Shown in pieces: positions 1 through 5,018 of a stretch of DNA of 5,018 nucleotides. Position 1 is the stretch's first letter, and the number at the start of each line of letters is the position of its first letter. Below the pieces are notes generated by a model, which saw only the letters and a program-made list of their open reading frames with translations, did no database searches and had not been told where the DNA came from. Position numbers and translations under genes: made by a program. Source of the stretch: Nanobdellota archaeon (lineage in GTDB: Archaea > Nanobdellota > Nanobdellia > Woesearchaeales > GW2011-AR9); assembly GCA_030695605.1 (NCBI GenBank), contig JAUYQE010000132.1, positions 1 to 5,018 of the forward strand, given 5' to 3'.

Positions 1-334
1 AGCCGGCTGTTGCAGATATCAAGGAGCATTGTTTTTTGTTCTCGGGTATGAAGCGGATTTGGGAGATCAGCATTTTGTGCACGCTGCACCCGTAAATAGT
101 CGAGCTAATACGGTATTTAATGAAGTTGTTCAGGATGGGCAACCATACAAAGTCAGTATTTTTACGGAGAGTTTGAAGGATAAGGCTTTGTATTATTCCC
201 GGCAAAATCTGAGAATATTTGAACAGGCTTTTGAAAGAATGCCTGGACGTACTTTTTATTCGTACCACCGAACGCCGGGTGGATTGGTGCTGGTGGAAAA
301 TCCGGAAAGGCATGTGAGGAGCTTTGGAGAATAA
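1..334 (+). CDS. Unrecognised protein, 5' end outside the window
   Basis: The reading frame is open from the left edge of the window (first full codon at base 2) to a TAA at 332-334, giving 110 visible residues. I do not recognise the family and assign no function. A TTG at 29 could be a start, but the purine-rich AAGGAG at 21-26 lies only two bases before it, too close for normal use. The residues before it (CCRYQGAL) also read as ordinary protein, so the gene most likely begins upstream of the window. The visible part is soluble in character, with no membrane segment. It has a hydrophobic strand at the start (FFVLGY), a central stretch KVSIFTESLKDKALYYS, an amphipathic helix-like segment LRIFEQAFERM, and a closing strand GGLVLVENPE. 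The next gene starts two bases after the stop, so the two are almost certainly co-transcribed and may work together. The coding call is strong; the function is unknown. Confidence 0.6.
   Translation, partial: AGCCRYQGALFFVLGYEADLGDQHFVHAAPVNSRANTVFNEVVQDGQPYKVSIFTESLKDKALYYSRQNLRIFEQAFERMPGRTFYSYHRTPGGLVLVENPERHVRSFGE
326..330 (+). promoter_or_regulatory. Ribosome binding site that decides the start at 337
   Basis: GGAGA lies inside the last codons of the upstream gene, six bases before the ATG at 337. Two further in-frame ATGs at 346 and 349 are 15 or more bases away, so this site favours 337 as the start and supports translational coupling of the two genes. Confidence 0.5.
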
Positions 335-336
335 CG

Positions 337-819
337 ATGGACAGCATGATGCATTATACGTCTTGGAACAATTGGAAAAAGATTCAAGAAACCGGGTTCT
401 TGCTTCCCAATTCATTGGAGTATATCTTTTCGGATCGCATTCAAAGCCCACCATGGTATTTTCTCGTAGGCATCCCCCATCACTATCATGAAGGATGGGT
501 GAGCTCTGGCTCAATGCGAGAACTGATAATTCATACTTTAGGGGCTGAAGTTATGTTACAGGTACCGATTGTAGACAAAGAGAACGCATTCATACGGGAA
601 CATGTTCATTTTTCACCCCAAAGACTTGCAGAGGTTGGGATCGATTTTTATTGCAGTGACCAGTCGAATCCCCGATTACAAGAAGCTCATAGGAAATACG
701 CGGCATCAACAATACGTCTTACAGAATACGACGGCGATTATCAAGTTCCAGAAATCTTGTTACCGCAAACAATACCAGTAAATGAACTTATAGATGTTGT
801 GCTGTTTCCGGAGTTGTAA
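337..819 (+). CDS. Small protein with possible ADP-ribosyltransferase-like fold
   Basis: This is a complete 160-residue protein, start chosen at ATG 337 because of the GGAGA six bases upstream. Seen directly: HYTSWNNWKKIQETGFLLP at residues 6-24, a tryptophan- and histidine-rich middle (PPWYF at 38-42, HHYHEGW at 48-54), and a C-terminal PEILLPQTIPVNELI at 138-152. In the ADP-ribosyltransferase superfamily (KptA-like, DarT-like and several toxin families), an N-terminal His-Tyr/Thr segment followed by a helix and a 'G-L-P' turn binds NAD, and a late Glu before a 'V/L-P' strand is catalytic. H6 and E139 would be the matching residues here. I also recall unnamed archaeal proteins with the same 'HYTS..W..I...G.LP' opening. 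The assignment is inference from motif spacing, with no search done. It could instead be an unrelated conserved archaeal family. No signal peptide or membrane segment is visible. It follows the preceding gene with a 2-base gap, as a toxin or effector paired with a partner would. Confidence 0.55.
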   Translation: MDSMMHYTSWNNWKKIQETGFLLPNSLEYIFSDRIQSPPWYFLVGIPHHYHEGWVSSGSMRELIIHTLGAEVMLQVPIVDKENAFIREHVHFSPQRLAEVGIDFYCSDQSNPRLQEAHRKYAASTIRLTEYDGDYQVPEILLPQTIPVNELIDVVLFPEL

Positions 820-846
820 TCTTTTCTACTCCAGCAAGAACCCTAC

Positions 847-851
847 TTTTT
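847..851 (+). terminator. Possible poly-T terminator after the first operon
   Basis: A run of five T follows the stop at 819 by 28 bases, after a shorter TTTT at 823-826. Archaeal RNA polymerase can terminate at U-rich tracts without a hairpin, and no clear stem is visible here. The run also sits ahead of the next promoter, which fits its role, but the tract is short and the call is weak. Confidence 0.25.
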
Positions 852-864
852 CCAACGAGAACAG

Positions 865-879
865 CGAAAGATTTTTATA
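865..879 (+). promoter_or_regulatory. BRE/TATA promoter of the MNT-HEPN operon
   Basis: CGAAAG at 865-870 is a plausible BRE (TFB recognition element). It is followed by a TATA-like box, TTTTTATA, at 872-879. Using the usual archaeal spacing of about 25 bases from the box centre, transcription should start near 900, giving a leader of about 20 bases before the ATG at 922. The leader contains no good Shine-Dalgarno sequence. Confidence 0.55.
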
Positions 880-882
880 GTT

Positions 883-916
883 CCTAAAAATAGGACTAAA
901 TAGTCCTAAAAATAGG
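883..916 (+). promoter_or_regulatory. Tandem operator overlapping the transcription start
   Basis: The 12-mer CCTAAAAATAGG occurs twice, at 883-894 and 905-916, exactly 22 bases apart, which is about two helical turns. Each copy has CCTA/TAGG ends, so each is itself a short interrupted palindrome. Between and overlapping them, TAGGACTA (891-898), AA, and TAGTCCTA (901-908) form a perfect 8-bp inverted repeat with a 2-bp spacer. The block begins four bases after the TATA box and covers the predicted start site, the standard place for an archaeal repressor to block RNA polymerase. The first gene of the operon encodes an N-terminal winged-helix domain, so autorepression is the simplest reading. 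The symmetry is seen directly; the regulator's identity is inferred. Confidence 0.6.
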
Positions 917-921
917 GTAAA

Positions 922-1554
922 ATGCTGAAGAAAGAACACCAAATACTCTGGCCAATGATTGCCCAGCCCTGGAAGAGATTTACGTTTAAAGAGATCCAAG
1001 AGCTCTCCAAAAAAACGTCTAAAAGCTATGTCTTCACCATTCTTAAAGCACTGGTGAAAGAAAAGATTGTTCAAGAGGAAAAAATAGGAAATCTCTTGCT
1101 CTACCGATGGAATTATAAAAGCCTGAAAGCGCAGGTATACGCCGGCATGGTCTCGGAACATCTGGCCTGGAACAAGCCGTGGTTGCCATATGATACACTC
1201 CAGAAAGCGGCAGCGAAAGTGCCGACGCCGTTCTATACGCTGCTGGTTACCGGCAGTTATGTAAAGAAGACGCAGAAAACAACCTCGGATATTGATGTGG
1301 TTCTCATCATCGATGATGCAGCGGATACGAAGCGGGTATATGCCCAGCTCCGATCAACCTGTGAGCTGAGCATTCCGGAGATTCACCTCTACGTCTTCAA
1401 AAAAGCAGAATTTTTAGAAATGCTTATCAATAAAGAGGCAAATTATGGGAAAGAGATCGTTCAGAATACATTTCTCCTCTACGGAGCTGAGGTGTATTAC
1501 CATATACTGAGTGAGGCCCTTGAACGTGGATTTACTGACGAGAGTTTATCTTGA
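922..1554 (+). CDS. Winged-helix / minimal nucleotidyltransferase (MntA-like) antitoxin
   Basis: This 210-residue protein has two parts. Residues 1-67 look like a winged helix-turn-helix: helix-rich FKEIQELSKKTSKSYVFTIL with a recognition-helix character, then a wing at KEKIVQEEKIGNLLLYRW. Residues 90-195 hold a DNA-polymerase-beta-type minimal nucleotidyltransferase. Its signature GS-x10-D-x-D is exact: G111, S112, D123, D125, within a strand VVLII. E153, in the strand IPEIHLYVF, is the likely third metal-binding acid. In the MntA/HepT (type VII) toxin-antitoxin family this enzyme transfers AMP to a tyrosine of the HEPN toxin and silences it. The HEPN gene directly downstream overlaps the 3' end of this gene. 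The added winged helix and the repeated operator just upstream suggest that this protein also represses its own operon. The ATG at 922 is supported by its distance from the TATA box. The nucleotidyltransferase call is firm; the AMPylating-antitoxin role is inferred from the pair. Confidence 0.85.
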   Translation: MLKKEHQILWPMIAQPWKRFTFKEIQELSKKTSKSYVFTILKALVKEKIVQEEKIGNLLLYRWNYKSLKAQVYAGMVSEHLAWNKPWLPYDTLQKAAAKVPTPFYTLLVTGSYVKKTQKTTSDIDVVLIIDDAADTKRVYAQLRSTCELSIPEIHLYVFKKAEFLEMLINKEANYGKEIVQNTFLLYGAEVYYHILSEALERGFTDESLS

Positions 1555-2002
1555 AAGAGGAGGGAACGAGCTGCTCATTGCAAAAATACTTCAGAGAATT
1601 ACTGAAGAAAAGGATGCAAAGAAATTTCTGGAAGTTGATGAAACTGCTACGTTTTACAGCGCCGTCATTTCCCATGCGTATTATGCCATTTTCTTCACCG
1701 CAAAAGCGATTTTGCTTACAAAAGGCATTAAGACGGAAATGCCTGACGTGCACAAAAAGACCTATGAAGCTTTCAAAAAACACTGCGTCGATACCGGCCT
1801 GCTGGACGTCGCTTTGTTAACTCTCTATCAGAAAATGGTGGTGCGGGCCGATGAGCTCCTCGAAATATTCAAAGACGAGAAGTGGAAGCGAGGACATTTT
1901 ACATACCAAACCATCCCCCAAGCCAACAAAGAGCCGGCAGAACAGTCTATTCGGAATGCCGCCCTCTTTATAAAAAATATTACGTTGGTACTTGAGAGAT
2001 AA
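1511..2002 (+). CDS. HEPN-domain protein, probable HepT-like toxin
   Basis: This is an all-helical protein of 163 residues if begun at GTG 1511. A GTG at 1526 (158 residues, N-terminus MDLLTRVYLERGGNELL) is an equally good or better start, because GAGG at 1513-1516 lies nine bases before it. Family features seen (numbering from 1511): the opening helix YLERGGNELLIAKIL, the conserved SHAYYAIFFTAKAILL (residues 54-69), an acidic/basic late helix with RADELLEIF, then KRGHFTYQ at 126-133 and a final helix AEQSIRNAALFIKNI. HEPN nucleases carry an Arg...His motif (R-x4-6-H, and R-x4-H-x-Y in HepT). Here R127, H129 and Y132 stand closer together, so the motif is a variant. HEPN toxins of this type cleave or bind RNA and are neutralised by the paired MNT enzyme, with Y132 the candidate acceptor of AMP. 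The gene overlaps the MNT gene by 29-44 bases, which suggests coupled translation. Family assignment is firm; toxicity is inferred. Confidence 0.82.
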   Translation: MRPLNVDLLTRVYLERGGNELLIAKILQRITEEKDAKKFLEVDETATFYSAVISHAYYAIFFTAKAILLTKGIKTEMPDVHKKTYEAFKKHCVDTGLLDVALLTLYQKMVVRADELLEIFKDEKWKRGHFTYQTIPQANKEPAEQSIRNAALFIKNITLVLER

Positions 2003-2007
2003 AAAAA
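2001..2007 (-). terminator. Poly-T terminator of leucyl-tRNA synthetase
   Basis: On the minus strand, seven consecutive T (AGTTTTTTTATC) follow the LeuRS stop by about 38 bases, a typical archaeal U-tract terminator without a strong hairpin. The tract overlaps the TAA stop of the convergent HEPN gene (2000-2002), so the two transcripts meet here. For the plus-strand transcript only TTTT at 2036-2039 is visible. Confidence 0.45.
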
Positions 2008-2044
2008 CTCAAACGCGGCAGCAAGCAGCGCTATATTTTCTATC

Positions 2045-4762
2045 CTACTCCACCAAAATCCCCACTTTGCCGGGCAAGGCCGAGGAGGCTTTCTGATGTG
2101 TACTATCCTCTGCCCGAAGAATCTTCACGACACAGCCACTTTCCTGCTCTAAAAAGCTTTGTGCATCTTTCATGGCTGCGAATTCCCCATCCTGTGACAG
2201 CACCACCCGCGGCAGTTTCGCCGGATCTTTTACCACCAGCTGCACAATTTTACTCACTTCTTTGCCGCGAACTTTTAAGCCCTCGACGTCCAGGACTTTC
2301 TTCATGACTTCGCCCATATTGCGGGTAACTGCAATCTCCTTGCTCAGCACGGCAAACAGCTCATACAGCCATTCCTGCGCAATGAAGAGCGTGAACGCTT
2401 TGGGCTTTTCTATCTTGGCTAATTTCACCACTTCCCGCATGCCCTCGAGTGTTCTTTTGACTAACTCCTCGCCCGCTTCCGCTTTTAGCGACACGAGCAT
2501 CTCCTGATGTTCCGGCCAGCGGGCAGCAGAAACCAGTTCTTTGCCCGGATTCAGCTCCTCGCTCAAGTGCGGCGTTATCGGGTTCATGAGCCGGCACCAG
2601 TGCACCAACAGTTCAGAAACTACCTGCTTGTTCGCTCCCCCGCGGCGGAGATACCAGCGAAGATCGTCAGCAATCGCATAGTACGTGAAAGAGGCCAACG
2701 TTCGTAAATCATAGCGTTTCATGACTTCACCGATAGCATGCAGATGCCCATGGAAGCGGGATTGCAGCCAATCATCAATAGCCTGCTTCTTCTTGCTACG
2801 AACCGCGTTCAGCTCATCAACCAACGCCGCAATTCTTTCCAATGTCCGCTTGTAGTTAAAAACGTCCTGCTCTTCCCATATCACGTCTGCATGCGGGCTG
2901 CCGCTGTGCGCATAGTACAGGCGCATGGCATCCACACCGTATTTTTCAATCGCATCAGGAATCGGCTCTGCGCCGCCTTTGCTCTTGGAAATCTTGCCCC
3001 CTTTGCCCGTCACCCACCAATTCACGAAAATGCCTTTCGGCCATTTCTCTTCCGGCAGCACGGCTACATGGTTCATCAGGAAAACGGGAAAATGCACCGT
3101 CTTGTGCTCTTTTCCACCGAGATTCAGATCAAGCGGATAGAAATAGTCAAACTCTTCTTTCACCGCAGCCCATTTTTCATTCTTTTTGCCTTTGCCCAGG
3201 AACACGTAATCAAAGAATTCTTCCGTCAAATCGGAAACTGCCAGCACGCCATTATTTACATACTTGGCGACAATATAGTAGACGGGATACAGCGTCGAAT
3301 CGCTAATGGGCTCAATGATCCAGCGCTCGTCGAAGGGAAACCTGCTGCCGAGCCAGTTGCCCAGCCGTGCACAGGCCCGATCGCCAAACCAGTCAAGAAT
3401 GCCCGGCAAATGCGTTCCATACTCTTCCGGATACATCGTCATTTCCCGCACATGCTCTTTGCTCCGTTCTGTCAATTCCTGATCAGAATAGCGGATGAAC
3501 CACTGGTCATCAATGCGCTGGATAACGACGGGATTACCGCAGCGGCAGATAACTTCTTCGCTGAGGTCGTGAAAGATATCGGCTTCTTTTCTCTCTAACA
3601 GCTCCGCTTTAACACGCTCTTTGGCCTCTTCGACTTTTACACCGGCATACTTCCCGGCATTCTGGCGCATCGTGCCCGTATGATGGCCTTTTTTGTAGAT
3701 CTCTTTCGTGGCTTCTTCCAGCTTTGGATCGTCGAGGGACGTAATGCCCATTTTTTCGACAATTTCTTTTGCCGGAAATTCGCCGTAGCCTTCCATCGCA
3801 ATGATGGGAATCGGATCGATTTCGGCAAAGAGGTACTCATTCAGCCCGTAGCGATGCGAAACATGCAGATTGTCCTGCAGTTGCTTCAAAGCAACATAAT
3901 CATACGGCGCATCACTGGGAACAGAAGTAACGATGCCCGTTCCTACCTTCGGATTGCAGAACGATGCGGGCAAGATCGGAATCTCCCGGTCAAGGCCCGG
4001 CGCTTTTACCATTTTTCCCAGCAGCTTTTTCGGATCGATGTCTTCTTGCAGCTGCACATCGTCTTTCTGGTACTGCAGCTTTTCTGCCGCCTGCCGGCTC
4101 ATAATCCAACGTTCGCTTTCGATGGCAACGCGCACATAGTGCGCTTCCGGATTTATCCAAAGATTCGTCTGCCCAAAGATGGTTTCTGGTCGGAGTGTGG
4201 CTGCAACAAGGAAGTCATCACCCAACGCAAACTTCAGCAGCGTATATTCCTGCTTCTCAGCGTTCCCTCCTTTCGAAATATCCGTCTCTGAAGGATCAAC
4301 GGCAACGGGGCCGTGAACCGTGCAGGCCGTGGCAAAGTAGGGCTTTTGCACTAGCAAATCCTTCTGCTGCAGCTTCTGGAACTGCCAGTGGATGAACTGT
4401 TCGTAATCGGGAAAGGTCGTACAGGTAAAGCGCTCCCAATCACAGAGGAAGCCAAATCTCTTCCAATAGTGATTCACGTACACGTCGTTGAAGAAAGCGA
4501 TAACTTCTTTCGGATCAGCAAGCTTGGAAATGGTTTTCTCCGGGCAGCCATTTTTCCGGAGATAGGCGAGCCAGTTTTCGTCTTTACTTTCCACTTTCTT
4601 GGCAAAAGCGATAGCCTGATTGCCGGAGGCATGCGTTCCTACGGGAAAGAGCACTTCTTTGCCCAGTAATCGTTCGTACCGGCAGATGGCGTCCGTATAC
4701 GAAAAGCCACGCATATGCCCTACGTGCAGGTATCCGGAAATGCCCGGATAGGCAAAAATCAT
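2045..4762 (-). CDS. leuS: Leucyl-tRNA synthetase, archaeal type (uninterrupted part)
   Basis: A class I synthetase that charges tRNA-Leu with leucine in the cytoplasm and hydrolyses mischarged products. From the ATG at 4762 it has 905 codons. Motifs in order: the HIGH-type HVGH at 13-16, ISKGGNAEKQEYTLLKF near 162-178, the editing-domain threonine-rich region TLRPETIFGQTN at 189-200, GTGIVTSVPSDAPYDY at 274-289 with the conserved editing Asp (D288), a Cys pair CRC at 406-408, ISDSTLYPVYYI at 486-497, and the KMSKS-type KISKSKGG at 590-597. The anticodon-binding helical domain and an archaeal C-terminal domain follow. The last residues, GILVE, match the family's usual ending; in Pyrococcus LeuRS the final Ile-Glu contacts the long variable arm of tRNA-Leu. 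All motifs are intact with no frameshift. The oddity is the start: ATG 4762 lies within the first beta strand and lacks a ribosome binding site. The family N-terminus is encoded just upstream in the same frame but is cut off by a TAG (see 4763-4864). The stop codon is also TAG. Confidence 0.95.
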   Translation of the reverse strand: MIFAYPGISGYLHVGHMRGFSYTDAICRYERLLGKEVLFPVGTHASGNQAIAFAKKVESKDENWLAYLRKNGCPEKTISKLADPKEVIAFFNDVYVNHYWKRFGFLCDWERFTCTTFPDYEQFIHWQFQKLQQKDLLVQKPYFATACTVHGPVAVDPSETDISKGGNAEKQEYTLLKFALGDDFLVAATLRPETIFGQTNLWINPEAHYVRVAIESERWIMSRQAAEKLQYQKDDVQLQEDIDPKKLLGKMVKAPGLDREIPILPASFCNPKVGTGIVTSVPSDAPYDYVALKQLQDNLHVSHRYGLNEYLFAEIDPIPIIAMEGYGEFPAKEIVEKMGITSLDDPKLEEATKEIYKKGHHTGTMRQNAGKYAGVKVEEAKERVKAELLERKEADIFHDLSEEVICRCGNPVVIQRIDDQWFIRYSDQELTERSKEHVREMTMYPEEYGTHLPGILDWFGDRACARLGNWLGSRFPFDERWIIEPISDSTLYPVYYIVAKYVNNGVLAVSDLTEEFFDYVFLGKGKKNEKWAAVKEEFDYFYPLDLNLGGKEHKTVHFPVFLMNHVAVLPEEKWPKGIFVNWWVTGKGGKISKSKGGAEPIPDAIEKYGVDAMRLYYAHSGSPHADVIWEEQDVFNYKRTLERIAALVDELNAVRSKKKQAIDDWLQSRFHGHLHAIGEVMKRYDLRTLASFTYYAIADDLRWYLRRGGANKQVVSELLVHWCRLMNPITPHLSEELNPGKELVSAARWPEHQEMLVSLKAEAGEELVKRTLEGMREVVKLAKIEKPKAFTLFIAQEWLYELFAVLSKEIAVTRNMGEVMKKVLDVEGLKVRGKEVSKIVQLVVKDPAKLPRVVLSQDGEFAAMKDAQSFLEQESGCVVKILRAEDSTHQKASSALPGKVGILVE

Positions 4763-4864
4763 GAAGAATTTCTATTTGTTTTTCTGGAATTTGGCTTTGC
4801 CCAGCTCCGCTTTCACCCAGGCTTTCTGCCATTTATCCTGAATTTTCTGCCAGTCTATAGCCAT
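4763..4864 (-). other. N-terminal segment of LeuRS, interrupted by one in-frame TAG
   Basis: Reading upstream of 4762 in the LeuRS frame gives FFK, then TAG (4772-4774), then 30 sense codons back to ATG 4864. They begin MAIDWQKIQDKWQKAWVKAE and end KFQKNK. This is what archaeal LeuRS N-termini look like: an 'I..KWQK.W' helix, a lysine-rich linker, then 'KFF..(A/F)YP' leading into the HIGH motif. With the TAG read as an amino acid the enzyme would have 939 residues, close to the normal archaeal size. The reading frame is preserved on both sides, so only one base has to differ from a sense codon (AAG, GAG or CAG are one change away). The context is AAA-TAG-AAA; a purine after UAG is known to favour suppression. 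ATG 4864 lies 26-27 bases from a TATA box, so it is very likely the true, leaderless start. Confidence 0.75.
4772..4774 (-). other. In-frame TAG codon (codon 31) of LeuRS
   Basis: CTA on the plus strand is TAG in the LeuRS frame, at codon 31 counted from ATG 4864. It falls in the variable lysine-rich linker just before the first catalytic beta strand, where many residues would be tolerated. It could be suppressed, recoded (for example as pyrrolysine, if the genome has that machinery), bypassed by internal initiation at 4762, a true nonsense mutation, or a sequence or assembly error. The window alone cannot decide. Confidence 0.8.
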
Positions 4865-4886
4865 GGGAGCAAGGAGCGGAAGGCAG

Positions 4887-4894
4887 TTTTTAAA
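4887..4894 (-). promoter_or_regulatory. TATA box of leucyl-tRNA synthetase
   Basis: On the minus strand TTTAAAAA, preceded by ACAATC, lies with its centre 26-27 bases upstream of the A of ATG 4864. At usual archaeal spacing the transcript would begin at or next to that ATG, giving a leaderless mRNA. This places the gene start at 4864 rather than 4762, which would leave a 100-base untranslated leader with no ribosome binding site. Confidence 0.5.
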
Positions 4895-4920
4895 GATTGT
4901 TGTGGCAAGGCGTTAGTCTG

Positions 4921-5018
4921 TTATCCCGAAACTGCCTCCGCATAGACCTTCTCAAACTCGGCCAAGAACTGCTGCGCAATAGCCTCATCGTGGATAATGA
5001 GGATATTCTCATCATTCC
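4921..5018 (-). CDS. C-terminal tail of a phospholipase D-like protein (partial)
   Basis: The frame enters from the right edge and ends at TAA 4921-4923, leaving 31 codons. The visible tail opens with NDENILIIHDEAIAQQFLAE and closes with a short helix ending in AVSG. The pattern 'N-x-EN-(I/L)-L-I-I-x-D-x-x-(I/L)-A-x-x-F-x-x-E-F-E' is the segment that follows the second HKD motif in phospholipase D-superfamily nucleases and phosphodiesterases of the Nuc type. The catalytic HKD motifs would lie upstream, outside the window, so activity cannot be judged. The gene is on the same strand as LeuRS, 56 bases upstream of its ATG at 4864, but LeuRS has its own TATA box in that gap, so the two need not be one operon. 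The family call rests on a short fragment. Confidence 0.6.
   Translation of the reverse strand, partial: NDENILIIHDEAIAQQFLAEFEKVYAEAVSG

Noticed and set aside
826..1161. A 111-codon open frame on the minus strand, Phe/Leu-rich, membrane-like
   Set aside because: It runs antisense through the operator and the winged-helix coding region. Its hydrophobic character comes from reading lysine-rich codons backwards.
2018..2034. Possible hairpin terminator in the GC-rich stretch between HEPN and LeuRS
   Set aside because: The GCGGCAGCAAGCAGCGC stretch pairs only weakly with itself. The seven-T tract next to it on the minus strand is the better terminator signal.
2738..3598. A 286-codon open frame on the plus strand
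   Set aside because: It lies wholly antisense to leucyl-tRNA synthetase, has no recognisable domain, and is rich in residues that result from reading the opposite strand. It is a shadow of the synthetase.
3680..4291. A 203-codon open frame on the plus strand
   Set aside because: Antisense to the editing-domain part of LeuRS, with no motifs or promoter of its own.
4772..4783. A frameshift in the A-rich stretch as the cause of the LeuRS N-terminal break
   Set aside because: The family-like residues on both sides of the TAG are in the same frame and the linker length is normal, so an insertion or deletion is not needed. A single substitution or recoding explains it better.
1..5018. CRISPR array, tRNA/rRNA gene, insertion sequence or attachment site
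   Set aside because: I saw no regularly spaced repeats beyond the operator, no tRNA-like cloverleaf, no transposase and no flanking inverted or direct repeats.

Overview
This 5,018-base window looks archaeal. The leucyl-tRNA synthetase is of the archaeal/eukaryotic type, and two of the upstream regions carry TATA-like boxes about 25 bases before the expected transcript start, one of them on an apparently leaderless gene. Several wordings in the synthetase and in the small accessory genes resemble proteins I remember from DPANN archaea of the Woesearchaeota type, but that placement is recall, not a search.

Layout, left to right. Bases 1-819 (+) hold a two-gene cassette: the 3' end of an unrecognised protein (1-334), then after a 2-base gap a 160-residue protein (337-819) whose N-terminal His-Tyr-Thr and C-terminal Pro-Glu-Ile segments suggest an ADP-ribosyltransferase-like fold. 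Bases 865-2002 (+) hold a self-contained toxin-antitoxin-like operon. It has a BRE/TATA promoter, a striking repeated operator, a winged-helix protein fused to a MntA-type minimal nucleotidyltransferase (922-1554), and an overlapping HEPN-domain protein (1511-2002). Bases 2045-4864 (-) hold leucyl-tRNA synthetase, convergent with the HEPN gene. Bases 4921-5018 (-) hold the last 31 codons of a protein whose tail resembles phospholipase D-like nucleases.

The most notable observation is in the synthetase. The uninterrupted frame starts at an ATG at 4762, but that would begin inside the first beta strand of the catalytic domain. In the same frame, upstream, lies a convincing family-like N-terminus beginning at ATG 4864, which sits 26-27 bases from a TATA box. 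A single TAG codon at 4772-4774 separates the two parts. The same gene ends on another TAG, at the position where archaeal LeuRS normally ends. Either this essential enzyme needs UAG readthrough or an unusual internal start, or the TAG is a mutation or sequence error.

The left half is therefore accessory defence or conflict material, and the right half is housekeeping. The second most notable point is the MNT-HEPN operon, which seems to carry its own repressor domain and a tandem operator placed between the TATA box and the start codon.
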